NCBI GenBank assembly: GCA_902363135.1
Contig: CABIZF010000001.1
Span: forward strand, 682,001 to 746,000
Length of the DNA: 64,000 nt
From: Lachnospiraceae bacterium
GTDB lineage: Bacteria; Bacillota; Clostridia; Lachnospirales; Lachnospiraceae
Direction: 5' to 3'
In this document: one piece after another, positions 9,324 to 17,809 of the stretch
Numbering within the stretch: position 1 is the stretch's first letter
How the letters are laid out: the number at the start of each line of letters is the position of its first letter
Notes under the pieces: generated by a model
What the model was told of the DNA's origin: nothing
The model's database searches: none
What the model saw: only the letters and a program-made list of their open reading frames with translations
Made by a program: the position numbers and the translations under genes

Positions 9324-10775
9324 ATGACAAACGAAACCAATTTTGATGCCATCGACCTGTCAGGCGCAGCGCCTGCGAAGGAGCCGGAGCGGCAGTATTA
9401 CTATATGAAAAAAGCGCGGGAGATTCTTGCGGCGAAGGAAGCGGAGCTTGGACGGAAAATGCAGGCCTGCATCAAGACCTTTGGCTGTCAGATGAATGCG
9501 CGCGATTCAGAGAAGCTGCGTGGTATCTTAGAGCTGATCGGCTATGAGCTGACGGAACAGGAAGAGGCGGACTTCGTACTGTACAATACGTGTACAGTGC
9601 GGGAAAATGCGAATCTGAAGGTATATGGCCGACTGGGTTATCTGAGCGGGATCAAGAAAAAAAATCCGCATATGATTATCGGACTGTGCGGCTGTATGAT
9701 GCAGGAGCCGGAGGTCATTGAAAAAATCCGCAAGAGCTATCGTTTTGTAGATCTTGTATTTGGTACGCATAATATTTATAAATTTGCTGAATTGCTTGTC
9801 GCAGCTTTTGAATCAGACGGCACGGTTTTTGACATCTGGAAGGATACGGACAAGATCGTTGAGGATCTTCCGGCAGAGCGGACCTATTCATTTAAGTCCG
9901 GTGTGAATATTATGTTTGGCTGCAATAATTTCTGCAGCTACTGCATCGTTCCGTATGTACGTGGACGGGAACGCAGCCGAAAGCCGGAAGATATCATTCG
10001 GGAGATCCGAATGCTCGTGGCAGACGGAGTAAAGGAAGTCATGTTGCTTGGGCAGAACGTCAATTCTTACGGAAAAAACCTGGAAGAGCCGATGAGCTTT
10101 GCCGAGCTTTTGCAGGAAGTTGAAAAGATCGATGGACTGGATCGCATCCGTTTTATGACTTCTCATCCGAAGGATCTGTCAGAGGATCTCATTCAGGTAA
10201 TGAAGCACTCGAAAAAAATCTGCCGCCATCTGCATTTACCGCTGCAGTCCGGAAGTACGGAGATCCTGCGCCGCATGAACCGGCGCTATACGAAGGAGCA
10301 GTATCTTGCTCTGGCAGAGCATTTGCGTGCTGAGATTCCGGATCTGGCCCTGACGACTGATATTATCGTCGGTTTCCCGGGTGAGACAGAAGAGGACTTT
10401 CAGGAGACGTTAGATGTCGTGCGCAGGGTACGCTATGACAGCGCCTTTACCTTTATTTATTCCAAGAGAACCGGCACTCCGGCAGCCGCAATGGAGAATC
10501 AGGTTCCGGAAGATGTCGTGAAGGATCGTTTCAACCGTCTGCTCGCGCTTGTGCAGGAGATTTCCAGAGAACAGTCGCTGCGTGTGGATGGGCAGACACT
10601 TCCGGTACTGGTCGAATCTGTAAATGAACAGGATGCAAGTCTTGTCACCGGTCGCTTGAGCAACAACCTTCTCGTACATTTTCCGGGTGACGCCTCCCTT
10701 ATCGGACAGATTGTGTCCGTGCATCTGACAGAGTGCAAGGGATTCTATTATTATGGGGAGCGGGCGGAAGCATAA
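9324..10775 (+). CDS. miaB: MiaB, tRNA-2-methylthio-N6-dimethylallyladenosine synthase
   Basis: A 483-residue radical SAM methylthiotransferase that modifies A37 of tRNAs reading UNN codons. Domains: a 50-residue N-terminal extension; an MTTase domain with FGCQMNARDSE, NTCTVRENA and GLCGCMMQ (three cluster cysteines); a radical SAM domain with GCNNFCSYCIVPYVRGRERSR (CxxxCxxC); and a C-terminal TRAM domain (QTLPVLVES...G). Length fits the clostridial family. It lies 30 bp after the 5-FCL-ProA fusion and is the last gene before a strong terminator. Confidence 0.96.
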   Translation: MTNETNFDAIDLSGAAPAKEPERQYYYMKKAREILAAKEAELGRKMQACIKTFGCQMNARDSEKLRGILELIGYELTEQEEADFVLYNTCTVRENANLKVYGRLGYLSGIKKKNPHMIIGLCGCMMQEPEVIEKIRKSYRFVDLVFGTHNIYKFAELLVAAFESDGTVFDIWKDTDKIVEDLPAERTYSFKSGVNIMFGCNNFCSYCIVPYVRGRERSRKPEDIIREIRMLVADGVKEVMLLGQNVNSYGKNLEEPMSFAELLQEVEKIDGLDRIRFMTSHPKDLSEDLIQVMKHSKKICRHLHLPLQSGSTEILRRMNRRYTKEQYLALAEHLRAEIPDLALTTDIIVGFPGETEEDFQETLDVVRRVRYDSAFTFIYSKRTGTPAAAMENQVPEDVVKDRFNRLLALVQEISREQSLRVDGQTLPVLVESVNEQDASLVTGRLSNNLLVHFPGDASLIGQIVSVHLTECKGFYYYGERAEA

Positions 10776-10794
10776 AGAACATGCCTGATTTGGT

Positions 10795-10834
10795 AAAAAA
10801 ATAGAAACGGGAATTTTTCTCGTTTCTATTTTTA
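10795..10834 (+). terminator. Terminator after miaB
   Basis: Stem AAAAATAGAAACG pairing with CGTTTCTATTTTT around a short GGAATTTTTCT loop, ending in a T run. It closes the operon that runs to miaB. Confidence 0.8.
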
Positions 10835-10864
10835 TGATACACGGATTGCTCCGCATTTCATGCT

Positions 10865-10936
10865 CCCGCAATTCTAAAACACCTCAAATCCGCTCATTTT
10901 TCTACGAAAAATGGCTACTTTTCGGTGTTTTGCGGG
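10865..10936. repeat. Large imperfect inverted repeat between miaB and the PfkB gene
   Basis: CCCGC(10865-10869), six unpaired bases, then AAAACACC (10876-10883) pair with GGTGTTTTGCGGG (10924-10936). The loop holds an inner ATTTTT/AAAAAT hairpin. No T run follows on either strand, so it is not a classic terminator; its role is unknown. Confidence 0.45.
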
Positions 10937-10950
10937 TCAAAAACGCAGAT

Positions 10951-11886
10951 TTACGCTTCGATCCCCAACTCCGCCGGTAAAAACCGCGGGCACACATTTT
11001 CAGAGGATGTGATGACGGAGGCGGCGAGCCGGGTGCCGATCTCGACAGACTCTGCAAGCGTTTTGCCATATGTCAGGCCGCTGACAACGCCTGCACAGAA
11101 GGAGTCGCCGGCTCCGGTCGTATCGCGGACATCTACCTTTTTTGCCGGACAGAAGCCCCTGTTTCCATGCATATCGGCATAGACAGAGCCGTCGCCGCCC
11201 ATCGTGATGACCATGGATGGAATGTTTGCGACCTGAAGCCGTTCACTCAGAATCTGCTGCATTTCTTCCGGTACCTTATTGCTGTAATCCGCAGAGAAGA
11301 ACATTCCTGCTTCCTGCTGGTTGCAGATGAAGCAGTCGAACCTTTGCAGGAAGTCCCGGCGCTCCAGCGCAATGCTCATATTGCTGACAACGCCATAGAG
11401 CTTTTTCTCATACTTTTCACAGAGCTGAATGACCTTTTTCACGATGTCCTTATCCATATCGACCTCGATCACGACGGAATCTGCTTCGGAGAAAATTTCA
11501 TCGCCCTTCTCTTCAAGCAGTGTCAGAAGTGAGTCCAGATTCGGGCGCTGGGAAATTGAGCCGGCGACATCTCCGTTCTGGTCAAAGACCGCGAGCCACG
11601 TCCCCATACCGTTTGGAATCCGCTGCATATAGCTGACATTTACCTTGTGTCGCTCCAGCTTGCGCAGTACATCCTCGCCAAGTGCTGAGTCATCTACGAT
11701 ACCAAGAAAGGTCGGACGCAGTTCTATATTTGCAATGTCCTCGACGACATTTCGGCTGACACCGCCATGAACATATTTTACTTTTCCGGCATTTCTGCCG
11801 TCCGGAATATAAGCGCCCTCCGGAAATCCCTTAATATCAACAAATACCGCACCTAATACGATGATGCCGTTCTTTTGTATTGCCAT
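10951..11886 (-). CDS. PfkB-family carbohydrate/nucleoside kinase
   Basis: A 311-residue ribokinase-like kinase. Seen: N-terminal GIIVLGAVFVDIKGFPEG, a G-GG-like VHGGVSRNVVEDIANI motif and the C-terminal anion-hole signature DTTGAGDSFCAGVVSGL with the catalytic Asp. The pattern FVDIKGFP and VSRNVVEDIANI resembles pseudouridine kinase (PsuK/YeiC) and related sugar kinases, but no pseudouridine glycosidase gene (psuG) is nearby, so the substrate is open. A TTTACA-N18-TATAAT promoter lies upstream on the same strand. It lies downstream of the GH78 rhamnosidase; co-function is possible but unproven. Confidence 0.85.
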   Translation of the reverse strand: MAIQKNGIIVLGAVFVDIKGFPEGAYIPDGRNAGKVKYVHGGVSRNVVEDIANIELRPTFLGIVDDSALGEDVLRKLERHKVNVSYMQRIPNGMGTWLAVFDQNGDVAGSISQRPNLDSLLTLLEEKGDEIFSEADSVVIEVDMDKDIVKKVIQLCEKYEKKLYGVVSNMSIALERRDFLQRFDCFICNQQEAGMFFSADYSNKVPEEMQQILSERLQVANIPSMVITMGGDGSVYADMHGNRGFCPAKKVDVRDTTGAGDSFCAGVVSGLTYGKTLAESVEIGTRLAASVITSSENVCPRFLPAELGIEA

Positions 11887-11987
11887 TTATTATCCCTCTT
11901 TCAACTCATATTTTCGTTGATTAATCAAAGCCTCTTTTTATACTATCCGATATATCATAAGTTGCTTTGTTAATCAGAAGAAACTTC

Positions 11988-12017
11988 ATTATAGCATGAT
12001 CAATTATGAAATGTAAA
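11988..12017 (-). promoter_or_regulatory. Sigma-A promoter for the PfkB-family kinase
   Basis: Read on the minus strand: TTTACA (12017-12012), 18 bases, TATAAT (11993-11988), about 100 bases before the gene start. Confidence 0.6.
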
Positions 12018-12032
12018 GCTGTAAAACGATGG

Positions 12033-14207
12033 CTACATCTGACTGTAAAAGATATAGTGCCCGGCTGCGACCTTCTGTGTATTTTTGTCAATGCAGATTT
12101 CGGCGTCGACCGGAGTCGTGATCTCATAGCGCCACTTTCCATCTTCCTGACGCCAGCCGGATTCAACTAGACCGTGCCGGGTCTGAAGGGAAGCGGTAAG
12201 CCAGGAAAGTCTTGCATCCGGAACCGGTGCAAAACGGATAAAGGCATAGCCCGGAGCATCTTCTGCGGTGTGGATGCCTGCGGCTTTCTGATAGACCCAG
12301 TCTGCGACAGAGCCGTATGCATAATGGTTAAAGGAGTTCATATCTGCACTCCAGAAGCCGCCGTTTTCCATAATGCCGTCCCAGTGTTCCCAGATCGTAG
12401 TGGCCCCTTTGGTGACCGGATAGAGCCACGACGGATATTCTTTGCGAAGCAGAAGCGTATAGGCGAGCTCGGCATATCCGTAATCACTGAGCACATGCAG
12501 CAGGTACGGTGTCCCGACGAACCCGGTCTGAAGCTGATTCCCGGCTTTCTTTACCATTTTTGCGAGCTGATCGGCTGCAGATTGCGGATGCTCGGCCAGA
12601 TGGAAGTGTGCGGCAAGTACGCATTCACTCTGTGTCCCATAAGTTGGAAATGCAGCGCGGAATGCAGCAATGATTTTTTCATACAAAGCCTCATAGTCTG
12701 CCATATCTTTTCCGAGCACATGTCCTGCTTTGATCAGAAGCTCCGTAGAATGTGCATAAAAAGCGGAAGCGATAAAGTCTTCCCTGGTTGAGCCCTTGTA
12801 GCTGCCGGACGGCGCATCCAGCCCGAGCCAGTCTCCATAATGTGTGCCGCCGGTCCACAGATACGGTGTTTTGGTGGAGCCGGTGATATAGTTGATCCAG
12901 CCCTTCATACAGTCAAACTGATTTTTCAGAATCTGCGGATTACCGTAGGCCAGGTAGACTTCCCACGGGCAGATGACTGCAGCGTCTCCCCATGCAGCGC
13001 TGCCATAAGGGGCCTGCAGAAGATCCGGGATGACATGCCCGACGTAGCCGTCGTCCCGCTGGTCCGCAGCCATGTCTGCGAGCCATTTTGTGAAAAACTG
13101 TTCCGCATCATAATTCATGCAGGCAGTCCGGACGAAGACCTGTGCGTCTCCAGTCCAGCCAAGCCGTTCATCCCGCTGCGGACAATCGGTCGGTACATCG
13201 ACAAAATTGCCCTTCTGTCCCCATATAATATTCGAGAAAAGCCGGTTCAGAAGCGGATCAGAGCAGCTCAGGTGTCCGGTGCGTTTCATTTCCGAGTGAA
13301 CGACGATGGCAGTAAAATTCTCCGGCTTTGCAAGTGCCGCTCCACCCGGAAATGCATCGATCCGGATATAACGGAATCCAAAAAAGGTAAAATGCGGATG
13401 CCAGGTCTGACGTCCGTCACAGCAGGTGTAATGCAGCTTTGCCTTTGCGGCACGATAGTTTTCCGTATAAAAATTTCCGTCACGATCCATGACTTCTGCA
13501 TGAGAGAGCGCAATGACATCTCCACACTTTGCATCAACAGAAAGCTCGACATATCCGGTCAGCTCCTGCCCGAAGTCGACGACCGTCTCACCGGCAGGGG
13601 TAGTGAAAATACCGGATGGAGAAATACGCTCCTGCTCGTGAATCTCCACTCCCTCCTGTGGAATCAGGCTGTCCCATGGTCCTTTCAGCACATGTACCCT
13701 GTAGCGGGCTGCGGAAAAATCTTTTGAGGCATCATATTGTTCGCCGTCGTAAATTTCTGAAAATCGGGTGGCACTTTCTGCAACGCTCCAGGAGGTGTCT
13801 GTGCCAATTGTTTCAGATGTGCCGTCTTCATAGGTGATCTCCAGCTCTGCCAGCAGTCCGGCAGGCCAGCTGCGCAGCCCGTCCTGATAGGACGAGTCGC
13901 ACCAGCCCGGCATCGGGCTCCGGTACCAGCCCTTGCCGACTGCGACAGTGATCGTATTTTGTTCTGCAAGATCGGCTGTGATGTCATAAGACTGATACTG
14001 CAGGCGGGAATAGTAGCTCGTCCATCCGGGTGCGAGCACAAAGTTTCCGATTCGTTTTCCGTTTAAATGTGCTTCATAGACGCCAAGCGCTGTGATGTGA
14101 AGCACTGCCCTGACCGGTATTTTGGACAGGGAAAACTGCTTCGTATACACCGGCACGATATCCCCCATGTCGTATTCCGGTTGAATCCATACAGCATTCC
14201 AGTTCAT
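12033..14207 (-). CDS. Alpha-L-rhamnosidase, glycoside hydrolase family 78
   Basis: A 724-residue GH78-type enzyme expected to release terminal alpha-L-rhamnose from plant glycosides or pectin side chains. Features: an N-terminal beta-sandwich (ALGVYEAHLNGKRIGNFVLAPGWTSYYSRLQYQSYDIT), a central DFGQELTGYVEL region, and the (alpha/alpha)6 catalytic domain with SNIIWGQKGNFVDVPTDCPQRDERLGWTGDAQVF, which carries the family's acidic catalytic residues, then the C-terminal domain with WEHWDG and SFNHYAYGSVADW. No signal peptide, so it acts on imported glycosides. ATG 14207 follows GGAGGAGG; the ATG at 14246 has no site. No rhamnose catabolic genes are adjacent. Confidence 0.9.
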   Translation of the reverse strand: MNWNAVWIQPEYDMGDIVPVYTKQFSLSKIPVRAVLHITALGVYEAHLNGKRIGNFVLAPGWTSYYSRLQYQSYDITADLAEQNTITVAVGKGWYRSPMPGWCDSSYQDGLRSWPAGLLAELEITYEDGTSETIGTDTSWSVAESATRFSEIYDGEQYDASKDFSAARYRVHVLKGPWDSLIPQEGVEIHEQERISPSGIFTTPAGETVVDFGQELTGYVELSVDAKCGDVIALSHAEVMDRDGNFYTENYRAAKAKLHYTCCDGRQTWHPHFTFFGFRYIRIDAFPGGAALAKPENFTAIVVHSEMKRTGHLSCSDPLLNRLFSNIIWGQKGNFVDVPTDCPQRDERLGWTGDAQVFVRTACMNYDAEQFFTKWLADMAADQRDDGYVGHVIPDLLQAPYGSAAWGDAAVICPWEVYLAYGNPQILKNQFDCMKGWINYITGSTKTPYLWTGGTHYGDWLGLDAPSGSYKGSTREDFIASAFYAHSTELLIKAGHVLGKDMADYEALYEKIIAAFRAAFPTYGTQSECVLAAHFHLAEHPQSAADQLAKMVKKAGNQLQTGFVGTPYLLHVLSDYGYAELAYTLLLRKEYPSWLYPVTKGATTIWEHWDGIMENGGFWSADMNSFNHYAYGSVADWVYQKAAGIHTAEDAPGYAFIRFAPVPDARLSWLTASLQTRHGLVESGWRQEDGKWRYEITTPVDAEICIDKNTQKVAAGHYIFYSQM

Positions 14208-14321
14208 ATAGAAAATCCTCCTCCGTTTAAGATCGACGGGCTTCATACCGTCTCAGATAAGGAAAACGTATCATAAAATTCAGGAGGCTGCAACTGGAAT
14301 TTATAGCTCCGGAAAAACAGG

Positions 14322-14349
14322 TTGAAAAAAAGCAAAGATATGATAAAAT
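14322..14349 (+). promoter_or_regulatory. Probable promoter for nrdG-dut
   Basis: TTGAAA (14322-14327), a 16-base spacer and TAAAAT (14344-14349), 40 bases before the nrdG start. I saw no clear NrdR box. Confidence 0.45.
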
Positions 14350-14388
14350 AAAGATTCGAGTCAGAGATTTACTATGGGGAGAGCAACG

Positions 14389-14880
14389 ATGAGATATCAT
14401 AACATAACAAAAGATGACATGCTGAATGGCGATGGACTGCGCGTCGTACTCTGGGTGTCCGGCTGCAGCCATCATTGTCCGGAGTGCCAGAATCCGGTGA
14501 CATGGGATCCGAAGGAAGGACTTTTGTTCGGCGAGAAGGAAAAAGAGGAGCTCTTTACTGAGCTTGCAAAGCCGTATATTTCCGGCATCACATTCAGCGG
14601 CGGCGATCCGCTGCATGCAGCGAATGAGGCTGAGATCCTTGCGCTTGCAAAGGATATCCGCAGCCGTTTTCCGGGAAAGACGATCTGGATGTATACCGGC
14701 TACGACTGGGAATATGTGAAAACGCGGGAGGTCGCACGCTGGATCGATGTCCTCGTAGACGGCCCATATAAAAAAGATCTGCGTGATACCCAGCTGCACT
14801 GGCGAGGAAGCTCGAACCAGCACGTGATCGAAGTACCGGAGTCACTGGCGAGTGGGAAGATGGTGCTGCACTGCGCATAA
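14389..14880 (+). CDS. nrdG: Anaerobic ribonucleotide reductase activating protein
   Basis: A 163-residue radical SAM activase that installs the glycyl radical on NrdD for anaerobic dNTP synthesis. The 4Fe-4S motif is [12 protein letters not shown] (CxxxCxxC), followed by [12 protein letters not shown] and the SAM-binding [12 protein letters not shown] 14389 follows GGGGAGAG; ATG 14374 would place the site inside the gene. The usual partner nrdD is not in the window and cannot be just upstream because the rhamnosidase gene is there on the other strand, so the pair is split. dut follows after 23 bp, a nucleotide-metabolism pairing. Confidence 0.92.
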   Translation: MRYHNITKDDMLNGDGLRVVLWVSGCSHHCPECQNPVTWDPKEGLLFGEKEKEELFTELAKPYISGITFSGGDPLHAANEAEILALAKDIRSRFPGKTIWMYTGYDWEYVKTREVARWIDVLVDGPYKKDLRDTQLHWRGSSNQHVIEVPESLASGKMVLHCA

Positions 14881-14903
14881 AAATCAGGAGAGGAAATAAA
14901 ATT

Positions 14904-15338
14904 ATGGAAACAATCAAGATACAGTACTTAAATGATGAGGTTAAACGACTGGAATACATCGGCGGCAAATCTGACTGGATTGACTTACGATCCGCAGAGC
15001 ACGTTGTAATGAAAAAGGGGGAATTTCACCTGATCCCGCTTGGCGTGGCGATGCAGCTTCCAAAGGGCTATGAGGCTCACATCGTACCGCGCAGCTCTAC
15101 CTACAAGAACTTCGGCATCATTCAGGTCAACCATATGGGCGTCGTAGACGAGTCCTACGCCGGACCGAACGACTGGTGGTACATGCCGGCCTACGCACTG
15201 CGCGACACCGAGATTCAGGTCAACGACCGCATCTGCCAGTTCCGTATTATGGAACATCAGCCACAGCTTGTATTTGAGGAGCAGGAGCGCCTTGCTGCAC
15301 CGGATCGTGGAGGGATCGGGAGCACGGGAAAGAATTGA
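14904..15338 (+). CDS. dut: dUTP diphosphatase (trimeric type)
   Basis: A 144-residue dUTPase that hydrolyses dUTP to dUMP and pyrophosphate. Seen: [24 protein letters not shown] (motif with the phosphate-binding RSS), [18 protein letters not shown] carrying the catalytic Asp of motif 3, NDRICQFRI, and the C-terminal [10 protein letters not shown] which resembles the flexible P-loop-like motif 5 (RGxxGFGSTG) with a shortened core. AGGAGAGG precedes the ATG. Likely cotranscribed with nrdG; it ends at a bidirectional terminator. Confidence 0.92.
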   Translation: METIKIQYLNDEVKRLEYIGGKSDWIDLRSAEHVVMKKGEFHLIPLGVAMQLPKGYEAHIVPRSSTYKNFGIIQVNHMGVVDESYAGPNDWWYMPAYALRDTEIQVNDRICQFRIMEHQPQLVFEEQERLAAPDRGGIGSTGKN

Positions 15339-15383
15339 TGGGGGATGCTTATCTGCGTTCAAACGAGAAAGAAAATAAGCAAC

Positions 15384-15418
15384 AAAAAAGCAGAGTGGCA
15401 GAGACTCTGCTTTTTTAT
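15384..15418. terminator. Bidirectional terminator between dut and arcC
   Basis: GCAGAGT and ACTCTGC form a stem around GGCAGAG, with A-rich sequence before and a T6 run after, so it can serve both convergent genes. Confidence 0.85.
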
Positions 15419-15433
15419 TGCTGGAAAATTTCT

Positions 15434-16363
15434 TTACGCGGTGATCACGGTGCCTGTCTTTCCACGGTAGGCATCGAGGGCCTTGTCGATGGAAGTGATG
15501 ACTGCCGAACGCTCCTCGCGGCGGCAGACGAAGTTGACGGATGCCTCGATTTTCGGGAGCATTTTATTGACGCCGAACTCGTGATTGGCGATATGGGTAC
15601 GTGCCTCTTCAGCGGTGATCTGCTTTAAAGCAACTTCCTCCGGTGTACCGTATTTGATGTTGACAAATTCATCGTTTGTGAGAATCATCAGCATATCTGC
15701 ATCGGTCTGATCGGCGAGCAGTCCGCTGACAAGATCCTTTTCAATGACAGCGCTTGCACCCTTTAAAGAGCTGCCCTGCTTTAGCACCGGAATTCCGCCG
15801 CCACCACAGGCGATGACAATCTGTCCGGCTGCTGCAAGTGCGTTGATGGCGTCAATTTCTACGATGTCAAGCGGCTTCGGAGCAGCTACGATCCGGCGGA
15901 AGCCTTTCCCCGGTTCTTCTTTTACATAATTGCCTTTTTTCTCCTCGGCTGCTGCTTCCTCGGCGGTCATGTAACGGCCGATGGTTTTGACCGGGTGGTA
16001 GAAGGTCTCGTCGTATGGATCGACGGTGACCTGAGTGATGACGGTGCTCACCGAACGGTAGACGCCGCGCTTCAAAAGCTCGGTGCGCAGTGCGTTCTGG
16101 AGATCATAGCCGATATAGCCCTGGCTCATCGCGGAGCAGACGGACATCGGCGCGCCGTAGGTCTCATGGAATTTGGCAAATTCATTCATAGCGGTGTGGA
16201 TCATGCCGACCTGCGGAGCATTGCTGTGTGTGATAATCAGCTGTGCGCCTTCTTCGACAAGATCAGCCAAAATGGAAGCGGAAGAGCGGACTGCCGTCTG
16301 CTGCTCCGGAAATGTAGTACCGAGCGCCCGGTGACCGAGTGCAACAACAACTCTCTTTTTCAT
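15434..16363 (-). CDS. arcC: Carbamate kinase
   Basis: A 309-residue amino-acid kinase-fold protein that makes ATP from carbamoyl phosphate and ADP. Seen: THSNAPQVGMIHTAMNEF, SVCSAMSQGYIGYDLQNAL, TQVTVDPYDETFYHPVKTIGRY, IVIACGGGGIPV, EKDLVSGLLADQTDADMLMILTNDEFV and GVNKMLPKIEASVNFV. The first phosphate loop reads VVALGHRALG instead of the classic ALGGNAL, a divergence in this clostridial branch. No arcA, arcB or other carbamoyl-forming gene is adjacent, so the carbamoyl phosphate source (arginine, agmatine, purine/allantoin) cannot be told. Confidence 0.9.
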   Translation of the reverse strand: MKKRVVVALGHRALGTTFPEQQTAVRSSASILADLVEEGAQLIITHSNAPQVGMIHTAMNEFAKFHETYGAPMSVCSAMSQGYIGYDLQNALRTELLKRGVYRSVSTVITQVTVDPYDETFYHPVKTIGRYMTAEEAAAEEKKGNYVKEEPGKGFRRIVAAPKPLDIVEIDAINALAAAGQIVIACGGGGIPVLKQGSSLKGASAVIEKDLVSGLLADQTDADMLMILTNDEFVNIKYGTPEEVALKQITAEEARTHIANHEFGVNKMLPKIEASVNFVCRREERSAVITSIDKALDAYRGKTGTVITA

Positions 16364-16406
16364 AAGATTGTACCTCTTACTTTCTGTTTATTAGCAACGT
16401 GACGGT

Positions 16407-16690
16407 AAAGCGGACATTCGCAATCCATCCGTGCAGCTCTGCTGACAGGGCCTAGTACATCATACTGCAAATAACTGTACCACATAACTTGCCTGAATTT
16501 CCATCTGCGACATCAGAAAAACTTAACGTAGCCCGCTACGCCTGCGTTTTTCTTCTTTGCAGAATGAAAATTTATTCTGCGTTATTAGTCCAGTTAATTT
16601 TTGTATGCTGTACTAGCTTCGCTACTTGCTCATGAACGCCCCCTTACCTGCCGCTTAGTGCTCCGCGCACTTGAAGCGGGGGAATGCTTA
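16407..16690 (+). repeat. Modular palindromic repeat, copy 1 (interrupted)
   Basis: The left part (16407-16455) holds AAGCGGACATTCGCAATCC and the CCATCC..GCAGCTCTGCTGACAGGGCCTAG module. The right part (16613-16690) holds CTAGCTTCGCTACTTGCTC, ATGAACGC and CCGCTTAGTGCTCCGCGCAC..GAATGCTTA. The two parts are separated by a 157-bp insertion. The same modules recur at eight or more other intergenic sites in the window. With the following 170 bases this accounts for most of the 500-base gene-free stretch before spoIIIAA. Confidence 0.85.
16456..16612. mobile_element. MITE-like 157-bp insertion inside the modular repeat
   Basis: The ends are inverted copies: the left end TACATCATAC and the reverse complement of the right end TACAGCATAC agree at 9 of 10 positions, and similarity continues to about 25 bases (..AACTG in both). 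The insertion is flanked by CTAG at 16452-16455 and at 16613-16616. The uninterrupted sequence GGGCCTAGCTTCGCT exists at 28340-28354 (reverse orientation), so one CTAG is a target duplication. Inside are small hairpins (GTAGC-CC-GCTAC; GCAGAAT..ATTCTGC). No coding capacity, hence non-autonomous. Confidence 0.8.
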
Positions 16691-16794
16691 TGCTGAGATC
16701 TGTTTTTGTATTTTGCTGTCACGTTGAACTGTTAGAACATATTATATTATCGCAGGCTGAAAAATGCAATGAAAATTATCCCTTCTTAAGCATG

Positions 16795-16823
16795 GCATAT
16801 TCTATCAGGCTGTCCCATATACT
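16795..16823 (+). promoter_or_regulatory. Sigma-E-like promoter for the spoIIIA operon
   Basis: GCATATT (16795-16801), 14-base spacer, CATATACT (16816-16823). This matches the sigma-E consensus at both elements and spacing. The spoIIIA operon is controlled by sigma-E in Bacillus and Clostridium, and the site lies 42 bases before the spoIIIAA start. Confidence 0.7.
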
Positions 16824-16864
16824 GAACTGTAACAAAGTTCAACGGGGGTTGAGGCGGGGATGGT

Positions 16865-17809
16865 ATGGAGCAGCTTTTTATGATATTTCCAGAGCGGATG
16901 CGAAAGGCGCTTTTGCGTGCGGAGCTTTCAATTGAGCGGTTACAGGAGATCCGGCTGCGGGTCGGCAGACCGGTGCTGCTGCGCTATGGCGGGACAGAGT
17001 ATGGGCTGACAAAGGACGGGCATCTGACGGATTCCGTTGATTCTGCCGGGATGTGCCCTCTGGAAGAGGAGCTTTCGCAGGTGCTGGAATATGCTTCCGG
17101 CTATTCTGTGTATGCATTTTATGAAGAGATCCGGCAGGGATTTTTTACGATTGTCGGAGGACACCGTATCGGAGTGGCGGGGAAAGTAGTCATGGACGCT
17201 TCCGGTGTACAGGAAGTGCGGCATATTTCTTTTCTAAATGTGCGGGTGTCACACCAGATCATCGGCTGTGCGGAACCGGTACTGCCGTATCTTCTGCAGG
17301 ATGGGCTATGCCATACCTTAATCATTTCTCCGCCGGGCTGCGGAAAAACGACGCTGCTCAGGGACCTGATCCGTATAATCTCCAATGGCAGCAGGCAACT
17401 GCCTGGGAAAACCGTCGGTGTCGTGGACGAACGCTCGGAGCTGGCGGGGTGTTGCCGGGGTGTGCCGCAGAATGACATTGGAATGCGCACGGATGTGCTG
17501 GATGGGTGTCGGAAGGCGGAGGGGATGCAGATGCTGCTGCGTGCGATGGCGCCGGAGGTGATCGCCGTGGATGAGATCGGAAATGAGAGAGACCGGGATG
17601 CGCTGGAGGCAGCTTTTCACTGTGGATGTAAACTGCTTGCGACGGCTCATGGCAGGTCTCTTTCGGACATAAGGCATCGGCCGCTGATCGGTTATATGGC
17701 CGAGCGTGGTATGTTCGAGCGGTTTGTCATATTGGGAAAAAAAGCCGGTGTCGGTGCAGTACGGCAGATCCTGGACAGTGCCGGGGCGGTGCTGTATGGT
17801 ACATGCTAG
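16865..17809 (+). CDS. spoIIIAA: Stage III sporulation protein AA (ATPase)
   Basis: A 314-residue secretion-type ATPase of the SpoIIIAA family that energises the mother cell-forespore channel (the SpoIIIA-SpoIIQ or feeding-tube apparatus). Walker A SPPGCGKTTLLRD, DERSELAGC.RGVPQNDIGMRTDVLDGC and Walker B PEVIAVDEIGNERD are visible, and the N-terminal G-H/RIGVAGK region is conserved. The start ATG 16865 lies just behind GAGGCGGGG. First gene of the complete eight-gene operon; it overlaps spoIIIAB by 7 bases. Confidence 0.97.
   Translation: MEQLFMIFPERMRKALLRAELSIERLQEIRLRVGRPVLLRYGGTEYGLTKDGHLTDSVDSAGMCPLEEELSQVLEYASGYSVYAFYEEIRQGFFTIVGGHRIGVAGKVVMDASGVQEVRHISFLNVRVSHQIIGCAEPVLPYLLQDGLCHTLIISPPGCGKTTLLRDLIRIISNGSRQLPGKTVGVVDERSELAGCCRGVPQNDIGMRTDVLDGCRKAEGMQMLLRAMAPEVIAVDEIGNERDRDALEAAFHCGCKLLATAHGRSLSDIRHRPLIGYMAERGMFERFVILGKKAGVGAVRQILDSAGAVLYGTC

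Noticed and set aside
10865..10936. Terminator for the PfkB-family gene
   Set aside because: The stem is long but bulged and no T run follows on the minus strand, so it is listed only as an inverted repeat.
16684..16935. An 83-codon ORF before spoIIIAA
   Set aside because: It starts in the palindromic repeat, crosses the sigma-E-like promoter and overlaps the true spoIIIAA start in another frame.
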